Origin: Shewanella sp. KT0246
Lineage (GTDB): Bacteria; Pseudomonadota; Gammaproteobacteria; Enterobacterales; Shewanellaceae
Length of the DNA stretch: 64,000 bases
Direction: 5' to 3'
Assembly (NCBI RefSeq): GCF_019654955.1
Contig: NZ_BPEV01000004.1
Coordinates: 62,001-126,000 of the forward strand
Made by a program: the position numbers and the translations under genes. Positions 7,146 to 19,500 of the stretch are shown here, one piece after another; the stretch's first letter is position 1, and the number at the start of each line of letters is the position of its first letter. The notes below the pieces were generated by a model. It did not search any database. It was not told the DNA's origin and worked only from the letters and a program-made list of their open reading frames with translations.

Positions 7146-9518
7146 TTATTTTGCCTTAGCAGGACGTTTACCTTGCTTATTGTTTGAATTACCAGAAGTT
7201 TTAGCTCCAAATGGCTTTTTATTTTGCGACCAACCAATTTTAGATTTACCAGAACCATTGCTATTCGACGCTTTGCCATTACCTGCAGGTTTACTTTTTC
7301 CACCAGCATTACCAGCGCCATTACCTTCAGCGGCTGCCTTAGCTTTATTGGCAGTGGTCGGTTTCTTACCCGAGGATTTTCTATCATCGAACTGGTTACC
7401 CGAGAAACGAGTGAAAGCTTTTTTACTGCCATCATTCTTACCGCCCCCCTTACCGTTTCGATAACCTTGACGCTCGTTGCGCGACTCTGGCGGCACGATG
7501 TGCTGCGCACCATTACCAATTAAGTGTTCTTTGCCCATAGCAACCAGCGCTTCACGAATAAGCGGCCAACCTGCTGGGTCATGGTAACGCAGCAATGCTT
7601 TGTGTAAACGGCGCTGACGACCTTTTTTAGGTACGGTAACTTCTTCACTGGTGTGTTTTACATTTTTCAACGAGTTCAGTTCAGTGTGGTAAATCGTAGT
7701 GGCATTCGCCATTGGCGATGGATAGAAGTTTTGTACTTGATCCAGTTTGAATTTCTCTGACTTTAGCCACAATGCCAAATTCAACATATCTTCATCAGTC
7801 GTGCCCGGATGTGCCGAGATAAAGTACGGGATCAGGTATTGCTTTTTACCCGCTTCTTTCGAGTAAAAATCAAATAACTCTTTGAATTTATGATAACTGC
7901 CCATACCCGGCTTCATCATCTTACTGAGTGGGCCATCTTCGGTATGCTCTGGGGCAATTTTTAAATAGCCGCCTACATGATGCTTAGCCAGCTCTTTAAC
8001 ATAGCGTGGATCTTCAGTGGCTAAGTCATAACGTACACCAGAGGCAATCAATACTTTTTTAATGCCCGGTACGTCACGTGCTGCACGGTATAAATCAATG
8101 GTGTGCTTATGGTCTGTCCCCAAATGGCCACAGATACTTGGATAAACACAAGATAAACGACGACACGTGGTTTCCGCTTTTACACTGGTACAACCTAAAC
8201 GATACATGTTGGCTGTTGGGCCGCCAAGATCTGAAATCACCCCAGTAAAGCCTGGTACTTTTTCTTGAATATCTTTAATTTCTTTGATGATTGATTCTTG
8301 TGAACGACTCTGAATAATTCGCCCTTCATGTTCGGTAATAGAACAGAACGAACAACCACCAAAACATCCACGCATGATATTAATCGAGGTTTTAATCATG
8401 TCGTAAGCTGGAATGACTGCTTTACCGTAGCTTGGATGTGGCACACGCTGATACGGTAAATCGAATACTGCATCCATTTCATCAGTATTTAATGGCCATG
8501 CTGGCGGGTTTACCCACACCGAGCGGTTGCCTTGAGCTTGAAATAACGCACGGGCACAACCCGGATTTTGCTCTTGATGCAAAATACGTGAAGCATGGGC
8601 ATATAAGAATTTATCCTCAGCCACTTTTTCATAAGCTGGGAGCAGCACATAGGTTTTTTCCCATGGCTTAGGTCTAGCAGGCTGCACACTAATCGCTTTA
8701 GGTGCATCATTATCAAAAATCTTTTTATCGGTTGGCCCTGACAACTTTTCACAGCCAACATCATCAGCCCCATAAGGGTTGGGGATAGGATCGATTTTAT
8801 GAAGTTGGTCGAGCTTACGAGAATCCATGCCTTTCCAACCCGGCAAAGGCTCATGACGAATGACGGCTGTACCACGAATATCGTGCAAGTCAGTCATTTT
8901 CTCACCGTTAGCAATACGATGTGCCACTTCCACCAGCGGACGCTCTGCATTACCGTAAATTAAGATATCGGCTTTGGCATCAAAAATAACACTGCGACGC
9001 ACTTTATCAGACCAATAATCATAATGAGCGATACGACGTAAGCTTGCCTCAATACCACCAATGACGACTGGCACTTCTTTAAAGGCTTCTTTACAGCGCT
9101 GGGTATAAACCGTCACAGCGCGATCTGGGCGTTTACCACCTTCATCATTTGGTGTGTAAGCATCATCACTACGAATACGGCGATCTGCGGTGTAGCGGTT
9201 GATCATCGAATCCATGTTGCCGGCTGTCACCCCAAAAAATAAATTCGGGCGACCGAGCTTCATGAAGTCATTTTTATTTGACCAATCAGGCTGACAAATG
9301 ATCCCCACTCGAAACCCTTGCGCTTCAAGCATACGACCGATGACTGCCATACCAAAACTTGGATGATCCACGTAAGCATCACCACTGACGATAATAATAT
9401 CGCAGCTATCCCAACCAAGTTGATCCATCTCCTTGCGAGACATAGGAAGAAACGGTGCCGTGCCATAGCATTCGGCCCAGTATCTTGGGTAATTAAATAA
9501 CGTGGATTCAACTTGCAT
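7146..9518 (-). CDS. ygiQ: YgiQ family radical SAM protein
   Basis: A 790-residue member of the YgiQ family (UPF0313). The N-terminal DUF3362-type/B12-like region begins with [12 protein letters not shown] and [17 protein letters not shown], typical of YgiQ. The radical SAM iron-sulfur motif is CFGGCSFC, with Cys 385, 389 and 392. Radical SAM enzymes cleave S-adenosylmethionine through a [4Fe-4S] cluster; the substrate of YgiQ is not established. The last ~100 residues are a low-complexity, basic Lys/Gly/Asn/Ala tail, common in marine homologues and variable in length. Single gene: no close neighbour on the same strand upstream, terminator downstream. Confidence 0.95.
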   Translation of the reverse strand: MQVESTLFNYPRYWAECYGTAPFLPMSRKEMDQLGWDSCDIIIVSGDAYVDHPSFGMAVIGRMLEAQGFRVGIICQPDWSNKNDFMKLGRPNLFFGVTAGNMDSMINRYTADRRIRSDDAYTPNDEGGKRPDRAVTVYTQRCKEAFKEVPVVIGGIEASLRRIAHYDYWSDKVRRSVIFDAKADILIYGNAERPLVEVAHRIANGEKMTDLHDIRGTAVIRHEPLPGWKGMDSRKLDQLHKIDPIPNPYGADDVGCEKLSGPTDKKIFDNDAPKAISVQPARPKPWEKTYVLLPAYEKVAEDKFLYAHASRILHQEQNPGCARALFQAQGNRSVWVNPPAWPLNTDEMDAVFDLPYQRVPHPSYGKAVIPAYDMIKTSINIMRGCFGGCSFCSITEHEGRIIQSRSQESIIKEIKDIQEKVPGFTGVISDLGGPTANMYRLGCTSVKAETTCRRLSCVYPSICGHLGTDHKHTIDLYRAARDVPGIKKVLIASGVRYDLATEDPRYVKELAKHHVGGYLKIAPEHTEDGPLSKMMKPGMGSYHKFKELFDFYSKEAGKKQYLIPYFISAHPGTTDEDMLNLALWLKSEKFKLDQVQNFYPSPMANATTIYHTELNSLKNVKHTSEEVTVPKKGRQRRLHKALLRYHDPAGWPLIREALVAMGKEHLIGNGAQHIVPPESRNERQGYRNGKGGGKNDGSKKAFTRFSGNQFDDRKSSGKKPTTANKAKAAAEGNGAGNAGGKSKPAGNGKASNSNGSGKSKIGWSQNKKPFGAKTSGNSNNKQGKRPAKAK

Positions 9519-9731
9519 GAGATTTGCCTACAATAAACATCATCATTATGGTGAATTGAACTACATAAAGTTTAGTCCAACTCACCCAACTTTTTTATGG
9601 AGGCGGAGTATAGCAGTTACACCACACTAAGTGTGACTAAAAAAACAGCAAAATAAGATTTTTAAGGTATTTAATTCGCCTTATAACCTTATTAAAAACA
9701 ATGACTTTACTTATTACTTTTGGCTATAAGT

Positions 9732-10136
9732 TTATAAACCAATAAAAAAGCCAATATTAACAACCGCTAAGCCGATGACCACTAACCAAGTCAGTAACAC
9801 ACCCCATTTACGGCCAAAATGTATTCCGCCCTTGCCCACAGTCAGCCCAATTGCGTGCAATAACCTAGCAACTATCCAAATGGTGCCAAAGCAATGCAAT
9901 ATTGCAGGTGATAAGCCATTAAATTCAGCCAGCATAAATAAAATCAGCGCCATGGGTGCATTTTCAAGTAAATTCTCATGGACTCGTTTTGCGAGGGCTA
10001 AATCAGAATTTCCACCAGTCCCAATACCAACTTTATTGATTCGACGCTGCTTTATGACTCGAATAGATAAACCTATCGCAAGTAGCGCGGTTAAGCTGGC
10101 GTAAAATCCTGAAATCATCAATGACATGTGTTGCAT
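9732..10136 (-). CDS. MAPEG family membrane protein
   Basis: 134 residues with four predicted membrane helices, as in the MAPEG family (eicosanoid and glutathione metabolism, bacterial YecN type). Typical features are the loop ALAKRVHENLLENAPMAL, with the family's conserved R-x-H-x-N-x-x-E pattern, and ARLLHAIGL before the last helices. Bacterial members are small inner-membrane proteins, some with glutathione transferase activity; whether this one is active is unknown. It is a lone gene. No terminator is obvious in the 213 bp between it and ygiQ. Confidence 0.9.
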   Translation of the reverse strand: MQHMSLMISGFYASLTALLAIGLSIRVIKQRRINKVGIGTGGNSDLALAKRVHENLLENAPMALILFMLAEFNGLSPAILHCFGTIWIVARLLHAIGLTVGKGGIHFGRKWGVLLTWLVVIGLAVVNIGFFIGL

Positions 10137-10332
10137 TTCCTTATTGTTATTTTCTGCAGTAAGCCATAAATTGACTACAATGGAGTATTCATTCTATACA
10201 CATTACATCAAAATGGAATTATCACATTTTTAACATAAATTTGATGAATTGAAGGTATTCAGCCAACCCCATTTCGGTTACTATTCGCGCCAATGAACCA
10301 CTACCCAAATAGACTAGAGTGATACACGCCTA

Positions 10333-11556
10333 ATGAACGATTCCAGCTTCATTGAAAAACGCAGATTTATCATAAGATTAGGCAAAGCCCTGCATAAATT
10401 TGGAACCCCTGCATATCGACTAGAGTCGCACCTGCAAACGGTGTCATCTACTCTTGGAATCGAAGGGTATTTTTTGATTTCACCCACTTCGATGACCTTT
10501 GTGCTCCAGCACGATACTGAACAAGAATACAATCATGTTGCCCGCGTTAAACCTGGCGACTTAGATTTAGGCTCTCTTGCCCGCACCTTTGATTTGGTTG
10601 AAGAGCTCAGCACAGGCCAACGTACCCTAGCAGAATCCCTAGAACGATTAGAAGAAATAGCCAACAAGCCTAACCCTTATGGTCACGGTTTAACCTTAAT
10701 GTCATTTGGCATCAGTGCTGGCGCTTTTGCCATGCTAATGGACACCAGCTGGAACGATGTTTTTTGGTCTGGCATGTTAGGTTTATTAGTTTACGGTCTA
10801 GTTTTTTGGGCTGAAAAATCTAAGCGAGTAGCAGAAATGCTCGAGCCGTTAGCTGCAGTGGTTTGCGCCATTTTAACCTGTGGCATTGCTGCAGGCATTG
10901 ACCCCAGTATTAATATCCCGGTGGTGATTTTATCGGGCATCATTATCTTTGTGCCGGGTTTAGCACTAACCCTTGGCCTTGCTGAACTGGCTGCGCGAGA
11001 TTTAATATCCGGCACCGCGCGCATCATGGATGCGATAATGCTGTTATTTAAGTTGTATTTTGGCGCAGTACTTGGGATGACACTGGGTAAAGTGATGTTT
11101 GGTGAGTCAGTATATATTGAGCCAGATGCTTTACCTCGTTACGCCTCTTGGGCTGCGGTGCCTCTGCTTTCAATGGCACTCGTTATCATCTTTAAAGCAC
11201 GTATCAAAGATTCACCTTGGGGAATTTGCGCAGGCATTGTGGCGTATTTCTCCGCTATGCTTGGCGGCCTTTATTTAGGAGAGTCGATTGGTATTTTCGT
11301 CGGTGCATTGGCCGTAGGTATATATTCAAACCTCTATGCTCGGTGGATGAAAGCCCCTGTATCTATTGCCCTGCTACAAGGTATTGTTATCTTGGTACCG
11401 GGAAGTAAAACCTACATTGGATTAAATGCGATGATTTCGGGTGAAACGATGCTCAATCAAGCTCATTTAGGTACCCAAGTATTCTTGATTTTCATGTCAC
11501 TGATTGCAGGACTGATTTTTGCCAACGTTATTGTGCCACCACGAAGAAGCCTATAA
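10333..11556 (+). CDS. Threonine/serine exporter family protein (ThrE type)
   Basis: 407 residues combining both halves of the ThrE family in one chain. The N-terminal DUF1212-like part is RRFIIRLGKALHKFGTPAYR to about residue 250, and the C-terminal DUF3815-like part follows. About ten membrane helices are visible, and each half carries a VPG motif between helices (FVPGLALTLG, LVPGSKTYIG). In Corynebacterium ThrE exports threonine and serine; in enterobacteria the two halves are separate (YjjP/YjjB). Export of small amino or organic acids is likely, but the substrate is not certain. Single gene ending in a strong terminator. Confidence 0.9.
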   Translation: MNDSSFIEKRRFIIRLGKALHKFGTPAYRLESHLQTVSSTLGIEGYFLISPTSMTFVLQHDTEQEYNHVARVKPGDLDLGSLARTFDLVEELSTGQRTLAESLERLEEIANKPNPYGHGLTLMSFGISAGAFAMLMDTSWNDVFWSGMLGLLVYGLVFWAEKSKRVAEMLEPLAAVVCAILTCGIAAGIDPSINIPVVILSGIIIFVPGLALTLGLAELAARDLISGTARIMDAIMLLFKLYFGAVLGMTLGKVMFGESVYIEPDALPRYASWAAVPLLSMALVIIFKARIKDSPWGICAGIVAYFSAMLGGLYLGESIGIFVGALAVGIYSNLYARWMKAPVSIALLQGIVILVPGSKTYIGLNAMISGETMLNQAHLGTQVFLIFMSLIAGLIFANVIVPPRRSL

Positions 11557-11582
11557 CTCAACGAGCGATTAAATCTTTCAAT

Positions 11583-11609
11583 AAAAAAGGAGCCTAAGGC
11601 TCCTTTTTT
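11583..11609 (+). terminator. Rho-independent terminator of the ThrE-like gene
   Basis: AAAAAAGGAGCC, a 3-nt loop, then GGCTCCTTTTTT: a perfect stem with a T run, 27 bp after the stop codon. The rest of 11610-11912 is AT-rich promoter DNA for the next gene with nothing else recognised. Confidence 0.92.
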
Positions 11610-11912
11610 ATGCGCGACAACAATCATTATTGGTTTTTTAATAAAATATCCTGCCGTTTTTTAAAATTAGCGCCATACTTAAATCAATCAAAGCAAACAA
11701 AACGCTACAAGATAAATCGCTATTGACTCAACAGCTTAAAAACACTTTTAGCTAATATAGCCTTGATGAATTAAATCCAAATAAGCTTAATTAACGTATC
11801 GAATATAAAGCGAATTGATAAGTATCTAATACAAGGTCTAATTGCAGAAATAATAATAGAACTAACAAAAACCTAATAAGAACACTAGTTAGAGCACTAG
11901 CAAATAGGAACG

Positions 11913-13607
11913 ATGAATATGACCATTTGCGCTATGGTAATCATTTTCGTCGTCACAGTTATATTTCCTTCGATTGCTCAGGCAGAAGTGCCCAGCAAAC
12001 AACAACCAGCGGCAAATAAAGTGGTTGTCAGTACAATCGAATCAACCGAAATATTGACACCGACGACCACAGATAATCAAGGTCCCATGACCGTTGATAA
12101 TATTGTGGTGGTCAGTAATGCTATTTTTGATGAAAGCGACCCTGATGCCTTTTTCATTCATCACTGGGCTAATTTCCTCCATATCAATACCACTGAACCC
12201 ACCATTCTAGACAAGCTTACTTTTGCAGAAGGGGATGCTGTCACCCAAAAAACCTTTGCTGAATCACAACGACTTTTGCGCGCAGAACCCTACTTACGAG
12301 ACGCTAAAATTTACGCGTCACAAAAAGCCCCTGACTCAGATACCAATGAACAAACAGTGGTGGTCGAAACCTGGGATAACTGGTCATTACTGCCGACGTT
12401 TAGTTTAAGTTCCAGTGGCGGCGAAACTAAATACTCAGTAGGGATTAAAGAAGATAATCTGATGGGTTTAGGAATAAAAACACGCCTAAAATACCAGTCT
12501 AATGCTGACAGAACGGGCTATAAATTTGGCATTACCGCGCCCCTTAAAATTATTCAACACGCCACGGTTTCGGCCAACATCTACGATAACAGTGACGGGC
12601 AAGCGACCCACCTTTATTTCAACAAACCGTTTTACTCACTGGACACTAAAGATCAGTATTTTGCAGAGTACTTAACTGATCAACGTATTGATACTTTGAG
12701 ACAAAATGGTGAGGACGTTAATGAATTCGAACATAACGTTGATTATGCAGCCCTGTCTTTTGGTTGGTTATTAGATAAAACAGACGCTGATCTTTCAAGA
12801 GTAACACTCGGTATTACCCAGGATAAACATCAATTTGGACCAAGCGAAACCTTTCCTGACAGCCCGCTACCTCAAGATAGAGATTTTATCTATCCGTGGA
12901 TCGGTTTTGAATACCTGCAAGACGACTACAAAGTTTTTACCAATATTCACCTGATCAACAATAATGAAGACTTCAATTTAGGTTGGCGTCATTACGGCAG
13001 AGTCGGCTTTGAAACCAATGACGTTGCTGAAGGCAGTGAGCTAGGTTATCACCTTAATTTGAGCACCAGTCGAGGCTATCAACAAGGTGACAACTTAATC
13101 TTGTTTAACTTTGTAGGCCAAGCCAGCTTTAATACTACCCAAAAGGATTTTTATAATGTTAGCGCTCAAGCTGAGTACTTTTATAAAATTCACCCCAAGT
13201 GGGCTGCATATGCCAAAACCCGTCTCGCGGCCTCTAAAAATAACTACCTCGATAAACCTTTTGCATTAGGTGATGAAACAGGTGTGCGCGGTTACCCAAA
13301 TGATTATCAATATGGTGATAATCAATGGCTGGTGACAGGTGAAGTGCGCTATTACCCCAACATTAATTTATACCAGTTAGCAGAGTTGGGGTGGGCGACC
13401 TTTGTGGATGTGGGGCAAGCTTTTGGTGGGCCTGACGATAATAATGAAGTCAACTCTCCCATCGGCAGTATTGGCATTGGCGCGCGAGTTTACTCGTCAA
13501 AATCAAGCTATGGCAGTGTCGGTCATATTGATTTAGCCGTACCTTTTACCAATGGAGAAAATGTCGATGACTGGGAATGGCGTTTTCAGGTAAAAAACCG
13601 CTTCTAG
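11913..13607 (+). CDS. Omp85-like outer membrane protein (POTRA plus surface-antigen barrel)
   Basis: 564 residues. After a signal peptide (cleavage after IAQA, about residue 23), residues about 60-150 form a POTRA-like module (LTFAEGDAVTQKTFAES, LLRAEPYLRDAKIYA). A C-terminal 16-strand barrel of the bacterial surface antigen type follows, ending in Phe (WRFQVKNRF), the usual signal for barrel insertion. The motif GVRGYPNDY matches the conserved VRGY/F loop (RGF/Y) of Omp85 barrels. With one POTRA it is too short to be BamA; it may be a TamA-like or unassigned transporter. Two ATGs are possible: 11913 has AGGA only 3 nt away, while 11919 has ideal spacing, so translation may start at 11919. 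Confidence 0.85.
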   Translation: MNMTICAMVIIFVVTVIFPSIAQAEVPSKQQPAANKVVVSTIESTEILTPTTTDNQGPMTVDNIVVVSNAIFDESDPDAFFIHHWANFLHINTTEPTILDKLTFAEGDAVTQKTFAESQRLLRAEPYLRDAKIYASQKAPDSDTNEQTVVVETWDNWSLLPTFSLSSSGGETKYSVGIKEDNLMGLGIKTRLKYQSNADRTGYKFGITAPLKIIQHATVSANIYDNSDGQATHLYFNKPFYSLDTKDQYFAEYLTDQRIDTLRQNGEDVNEFEHNVDYAALSFGWLLDKTDADLSRVTLGITQDKHQFGPSETFPDSPLPQDRDFIYPWIGFEYLQDDYKVFTNIHLINNNEDFNLGWRHYGRVGFETNDVAEGSELGYHLNLSTSRGYQQGDNLILFNFVGQASFNTTQKDFYNVSAQAEYFYKIHPKWAAYAKTRLAASKNNYLDKPFALGDETGVRGYPNDYQYGDNQWLVTGEVRYYPNINLYQLAELGWATFVDVGQAFGGPDDNNEVNSPIGSIGIGARVYSSKSSYGSVGHIDLAVPFTNGENVDDWEWRFQVKNRF

Positions 13608-13688
13608 CCATGCCGCTAATTTATCATTAGACTTTAACGCTCAACTGTTAGCGGTATGACTTTTGGGTTTAAATAACGGCTTTATTGA

Positions 13689-14120
13689 TTACTCTTTGCC
13701 TGAAAACGACTCAATTTTCTGACGAACTTGCTGCTCTTGTTCTTTACTTTCAATACGATAAATCTTCTTAATCTGGGTTCTTAGCTTTGGGTTTTCGTCT
13801 GTCGCTACCGAGTCAAATCCCACTGTGACTTTGCCCATTCTTGAAGACACCAATAACGCTTTAGCAAACTTTAAATTACTATCAACACCATTGAGCACTA
13901 GCAGGTAAGTCTCGCGAGGACGGCTATCCACAAACACAGTGCGATTATCCATAGTGCGCCAACCATCCATACGGAAATTATCAATGGTCGTCACTTCAGT
14001 TAACTCATCAAATTGATAAAGCGCTGCTTTTTGCTTGGCTGCTTCAGATGCACTGCAACCCGCAATTAATAAGATGAAACCAGCTGTAATCAATGTTTTC
14101 AAGGTGTTATTTAATCGCAT
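13689..14120 (-). CDS. DUF6491 family lipoprotein
   Basis: 143 residues with a lipoprotein signal peptide ending in the lipobox IAGC (Cys 22). The mature domain (TTIDNFRMDGWRTMDNRTVF, then RETYLLVL) fits the small DUF6491 family of proteobacterial lipoproteins, whose function is unknown. A final charged stretch (KEQEQQVRQKIESF) looks helical. It stands alone and converges on the Omp85-like gene; the 81 bp between them hold a long imperfect hairpin (CATGCCGCTAA with TTAGCGGTATG), probably a shared terminator. Confidence 0.8.
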   Translation of the reverse strand: MRLNNTLKTLITAGFILLIAGCSASEAAKQKAALYQFDELTEVTTIDNFRMDGWRTMDNRTVFVDSRPRETYLLVLNGVDSNLKFAKALLVSSRMGKVTVGFDSVATDENPKLRTQIKKIYRIESKEQEQQVRQKIESFSGKE

Positions 14121-14348
14121 GCCATATACCTTTATTTGTGATTATTAGTTGTGAAGTGAAGCAAATCAGTCATAAGACTTAATAATAACTATAACCATCA
14201 AAAGGATATATTGACCAATTAATTTTTAAAGACAGACAGCCCCAGTTCAGCTAACCAAAGCCTCCTATTAAATTCAGCTGACTTAATAGGTGAACTAGAG
14301 AGAATGTTGCGACAGTCAAACATCAGTATTCACTCACAGATTTACACA

Positions 14349-16286
14349 TCAGTTTATCGTGAATTTATCACTCGCTGACTTAAGGTGGGAACTCAAACAT
14401 GACAGTCCCTGACATTGTTCAGCAACTTCATGGGCAATAGTCCCCACATACTGTCCTACTTCATCTATGATTGCTAAGCCCTCGGTTAATTCTGATGTAG
14501 CTAGAGCTTGCTCTCTATTTGCCTGAGCAATAAAATGCTGCTGTTCGGCAGAGAAACTCATATGTTCAACAATCTCATGGAAGGATGTCGCCGTTTGCTC
14601 TGCAATCATATTGCCTTCAGTCATTTTCACTAATGATAGCTGTGTCAGTTTTACAGTTTTAGCTGCAGCTTCTGCGCTTCTACTTGCTAAATTTCGCACT
14701 TCATCTGCAACCACAGAAAAACCACGGCCAAATTCTCCAGCTCGGGCGGCTTCAATTGCCGCATTTAACGCAATTAAGTTCGTTTGCTCGGCAATCTGAG
14801 TAATTTCACGCATGATATTAGCGATTTGCTCACCTGAAATTTGAATTTCTTGTAAAGATATCGTCAAAGCCTGCATTCTCTCATTACCCGCTTTTGCTTC
14901 TTGATAGGCTGACTGCCCTTTAATATTCATGTCATCAGATGCTGAAGCTGTCACTTGAATCTGACTATCAATTTCTTGAAGCGCTGCACTAATCGAACTC
15001 ACCGAAGCCAGTTGTTCAGAGGCACTGTCAGCTAAGCTATGACTGTTACTATTTAACCCCGTTGTTGCTGTAATGATTTCCTGAACATTACTCTGAACTG
15101 ACGTAGCTAAAACGGTGAGATTATTAACCATCTCCACTAGAGCATGACCAAGTAAATCTCGCTCGCTTGCCACATAAGGGATACAGGTAAGGTCACCTGC
15201 TGCAATGGTTTCAGCCGCAATGACTTGTTTTTGCTGCATGGTAATGAGGGATAGCATTGACTGACTCATCTGCCCCAATTCATCCTGCCGTTTTAATATT
15301 GACTGCCATTTATCTTGGTTTAAATGGGTAAGTTGTATATCGCCAACAGAAAGGTCATCCACCGCCGTCACTATAGTACTTAACCCCTTGGTTATTGCGT
15401 TAACTAACAGCACAATGATTAATACCACAACCGAAAGTGACAGTAGCGCGACCACGCTACTAATTGTGATTAACTGGGACTGGCTCGTTTGCATCACTTT
15501 TTTGTTAGTCGCACTGACAACAATCCAGCCGGTATCTGCTTGCTGCCTGATAAATCCTAAGTACTCATTACCGTTCTCACTAAATTCAATCAATCCATTT
15601 TTTTGCATACAAATAGGCGCATGGGATGCACGATCAACTTTACTATGATCTATACCCAATCCAATTGATGAATGTGCAATCAGTTCACATTGTGCTGATA
15701 AAATAAATGCATAGCTATGCTCATCAAATTGGCTGACATCGACATGTTTTTGATAAAAACCGTCTAATGGCACACTGGCAAATATCACCCCTAAACCATT
15801 TACTTGCTGCGCAATGGTCACCAATAGTTTGCCATCGACTCGACTCACTCTAGGGTCAGATACCACAATATAGCGACTGCCCATTGCCTGTTTTACATAA
15901 TCCAGTTGCTGATAATTTTTCCCTATTCTTTGTTGGTTGCTTGCTGCGATGGCTATGCCTTGTTGATCTAACAAAGCTAAATTACGAAATTCAAATTGCT
16001 GTGCTAACGCTAAAAAGTGTGCTGAAAGCTGATTATTACCCTCTTGTTGACCCGTTAGCTCATGTAACACAAAAGGACTTTTTGCCAGTGATTCAATAAT
16101 TTTTTGGTTATAACTTATCCAGCTTATAATGTTTTTTTCAAGCAATGCACTGTTACCACTGACGGTATTTTCTGAAGTTGACTTCATCGTCCCTAGGCTT
16201 AAAAAAATGGTAAAAGACGCCAGCACAAAAAAGCCAAAAACGACTGTAGGAACAAGCAGTAAATTAAATTTATTACGTAATTTCAT
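14349..16286 (-). CDS. Methyl-accepting chemotaxis protein with dCache sensor
   Basis: 645 residues. A membrane helix at about 8-30 is followed by a periplasmic dCache-type sensor (to about 270), a second helix ([19 protein letters not shown]), a HAMP region and a cytoplasmic signalling domain. The conserved tip is [20 protein letters not shown], followed by [18 protein letters not shown], which contacts CheA and CheW. The sensor reads [16 protein letters not shown], like small-molecule (often amino or organic acid) dCache domains; the ligand is not known. There is no CheR-binding pentapeptide at the C-terminus (ends SDKFTIN). Single gene, no chemotaxis neighbours. Confidence 0.95.
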   Translation of the reverse strand: MKLRNKFNLLLVPTVVFGFFVLASFTIFLSLGTMKSTSENTVSGNSALLEKNIISWISYNQKIIESLAKSPFVLHELTGQQEGNNQLSAHFLALAQQFEFRNLALLDQQGIAIAASNQQRIGKNYQQLDYVKQAMGSRYIVVSDPRVSRVDGKLLVTIAQQVNGLGVIFASVPLDGFYQKHVDVSQFDEHSYAFILSAQCELIAHSSIGLGIDHSKVDRASHAPICMQKNGLIEFSENGNEYLGFIRQQADTGWIVVSATNKKVMQTSQSQLITISSVVALLSLSVVVLIIVLLVNAITKGLSTIVTAVDDLSVGDIQLTHLNQDKWQSILKRQDELGQMSQSMLSLITMQQKQVIAAETIAAGDLTCIPYVASERDLLGHALVEMVNNLTVLATSVQSNVQEIITATTGLNSNSHSLADSASEQLASVSSISAALQEIDSQIQVTASASDDMNIKGQSAYQEAKAGNERMQALTISLQEIQISGEQIANIMREITQIAEQTNLIALNAAIEAARAGEFGRGFSVVADEVRNLASRSAEAAAKTVKLTQLSLVKMTEGNMIAEQTATSFHEIVEHMSFSAEQQHFIAQANREQALATSELTEGLAIIDEVGQYVGTIAHEVAEQCQGLSCLSSHLKSASDKFTIN

Positions 16287-16446
16287 AGAAACATATTCTT
16301 ATTATTGAGTGCATTATAGTTATTACGAATTCAATCAATAATAATGTATTCAAATGAAGTAAATAATGACCAACCTCACAAAAGTTACGAGCTAATCTTA
16401 CAAATTGTATTCGTTCTCCTTAGTAATATATTTAAATATTCCATAA

Positions 16447-16470
16447 AAAAGCCGCATCAAAGAATTAATG
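16447..16470 (-). terminator. Rho-independent terminator of the subtilase gene
   Basis: GCCGCAT and ATGCGGC pair around a 10-nt loop; on the minus strand the stem is followed by a T6 run. It lies about 30 bp beyond the stop of the 16501-20334 gene. Confidence 0.85.
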
Positions 16471-16500
16471 CGGCAATTGGGAACACACTATAAATAAATG

Positions 16501-19500
16501 TTATTTACGACGTCTAAAGCCAAGTAAGCCAGCCAATAAGACTAATACGCCCATAGCTCCACCACTCGAATCAGACTTTGGCTCAGGCGCTGGTGCAATA
16601 TATTCAGCGACAACTGCGATTGATGCTGTTGCTGCCACTGCCGTTTTAGTTCCATTACTAACAGTCAGCTCAATCACAGCTGAACCATCGGCATCTACAG
16701 CTGGTAGAGTCAGCTCTGTGGTTTGCGCAGTATCATCAGCAAATGTCACCACTGGACCCGATACTTGTACCCAAGAGTAGCTAAGCTCATCATCCATATT
16801 CGGTGCAGTACTTGCTGCTGCAGAAAGTGTTACAGTCGTTGCTTCATCAGCAGTTATTGCAACTGACGGCTCACCGTTGATTAATGCGACTGGAATACCT
16901 TCCAACATTACAGGTGTTAACGACTCGGTATTACTCATATCACCTAAAGTATGAGATACACTGAAATTAAGAGATTGCGACATAACTAAATTTTGAGTAT
17001 CCATTGCTAGCACAATAGTTTGCCCAATTTCATTAGCTGCTTGCACCATTTCCCACGTTACGGTATCTGCTTCTAGTACACCTTGATGACTATCACTGTC
17101 GATAGTTAACCCTACAGGGATTGAAGTCGACACGGTTATAGTTCTTTCTTCATCGGTGTCATTATCAGCCAGTACAATTGACAGGGTGACCATATCGCCA
17201 GTATCAATAGCTTCAACATCCACACTGCTTTGCGCGTAAGTAGCACTGCGATAAAGCTCGATAGGCATTAACCCCACATTATCTTTAGCATCTGCGCCAG
17301 TGCCGATTTCAAGCACTGTGGTGTATAAAGTGTCCGATTTAAGCTGTTTATCCCAGTTCAATACTAAATCAATGTCTTCGTTTCCGGCCACTGCTGACTT
17401 AAAGTCTACTGTGATACTTTCATCATCCTTGCCGATAATCGCCAATTCAAACGTGAGATCATCTTCTATATCCGATGGTGCTGAAGTATCACCATAGTTA
17501 TGCACAGTGATATAATAAGAACCAGCTTGAGGGTCATTGATCTCACATGATTCATAAGCTGTTTCCGTCGCACTCATACATGTTAATGGATCCATTTCCA
17601 TTGCGTTATCAGGCTGACCGTTATAGTTGTCATCTCGACCGATGTACAAATCTAAATCAGGTGATGTTGTATGCTTCACTCTTGCAATTATACGCTTGGT
17701 ATTTGGCGTCACATTAATTAAACGAGAGTAGAATTTACTGCTGTCGTTATACACATTTGTTGGCCAAGATGCGGTATCGCTATCATCACGTGGGATTGTA
17801 GTTTCAATCACTTCGACTTCAGCGAGCTCAAACACCCCTATCTGGATATCACTAGAACCCACTGTGGTTATGCCTTCAATGTCAGCACTCCCACGGTCTT
17901 GTCCTGTAGTTAACATCACATCATCAGGAAAGCTACCTGCAACAAAAGTTCCCACGACAGGCATCTTTGATGTAGTCAACGCAGCGTTCTCTGGCGTTAA
18001 CACTAGATAACCCATGCCATACTCAGAACTAAAGCCTTCGCTAATCGCTGCAGTGATATCTAAACTGATACTTTCGCCTGCACTCAAGGTAAAGCTAGAT
18101 GGTGAAGCTGTGATCGATAACCCTGTGGTATCGGTCATATCACTTACAGTCCAAGTTGAAGCAGCTGTCGCTGTGAACGTGCGAGTCCAAGAACACTCCA
18201 TCATGCATTCATTCATCAATGCAGAAGGTAAGTTCATGTTTTCAGGAGTACCCTCAAGATTTGGATTAGCATTAACATATTCGTCATATGTCACGTCCAT
18301 GACTAAACCAGCGTTAAGCGCACTGGCAATTCGAGCGCTACCTGCGCCACCGGTAAACAAACTAGATGGTGTTACGCCATCATCCATTAAAGTATCAGTT
18401 TCAGCACTGAGCATTAATGCTGATTGCGCCTCTGCTGGTGACCACTCAGGTTTTAAAGCTGCAATTAAAGTGTAAGCGCCAGCAATATGCGGACTCGCCA
18501 TCGAGGTACCGCTCATAAAGGTAGTTGGTGATTCAGATTTATCTACGTCAGATCGCCAAGGTTGATATTCGGTATTGGCACCATAGATTTCTACCCCTGG
18601 AGCTGAGATGTGCGGCGTTAACCAACGGTTCATTATCGACTCGGGGCCTCGAGACGTAAATGAAGCGGCAATATCTGCCTTAGCAGGATCGCTTTCTAGT
18701 ACAGAGGCATTAAAACTTGCAGTATGATCAGAACCAGATGCTAACCAATCAGTCAACATTGCACCTTGAGTGGCGTCTAAATGCACTGCTGGTAGCACAT
18801 GTAAATCTGCATCAACGGTTTCATCCCCGCCATCCGTGTTGATTAAAACAAGCCCTATTGCACCACCAGCAAGCACATTGCTGCCTTTAGCAACTCGAGC
18901 AATATCACCACGATCACAAACCACAATTTTGCCTGTGAAAGTATCTGCTTCAAATGGGTCTAAGCATCCAGCTTGGCCAAAATCTGCAGCGCTAACAATC
19001 TCACCTGTAATACCGCTTGTCGCCCCTTTACCTGTGAGCATATCAAGATCATAATCGCCGCCAGTAAAGGTGACTTCCTTGTCTGTGAAGCTGCGATCAT
19101 GTGTATAAGCTGCCACCGTGGTTAACCAAGGTGCATTTCCTGGTGAACCGACTGTTTCGGCGCCTGGACCATCGTTACCTGCAGCAACGGCAACATGAAT
19201 ACCTGCTTCGCGTGCAGCAAGAAAGGCCAGCGCGTCAGTGTCACTCCAAGGGTCACTTGCACCACCTCCCACTGAGTAGTTAATCACTTGCACGCCGTTG
19301 GCGATAGCATGTTCAACAGCTAAAGCTGTCACATCAGTCCAACAACCAGCATCAGCGGCACACACTTGATAAGACACAATATTGGCATGAGGAGCAACAC
19401 CACTGATTTGACCAAAACTGAACTCAGCTTCGTCGCCTACAGCGTTGTAAACCGTCACATCTTTAACGATGTTACCTGCTGTGGTTGAAGCAACATGAGA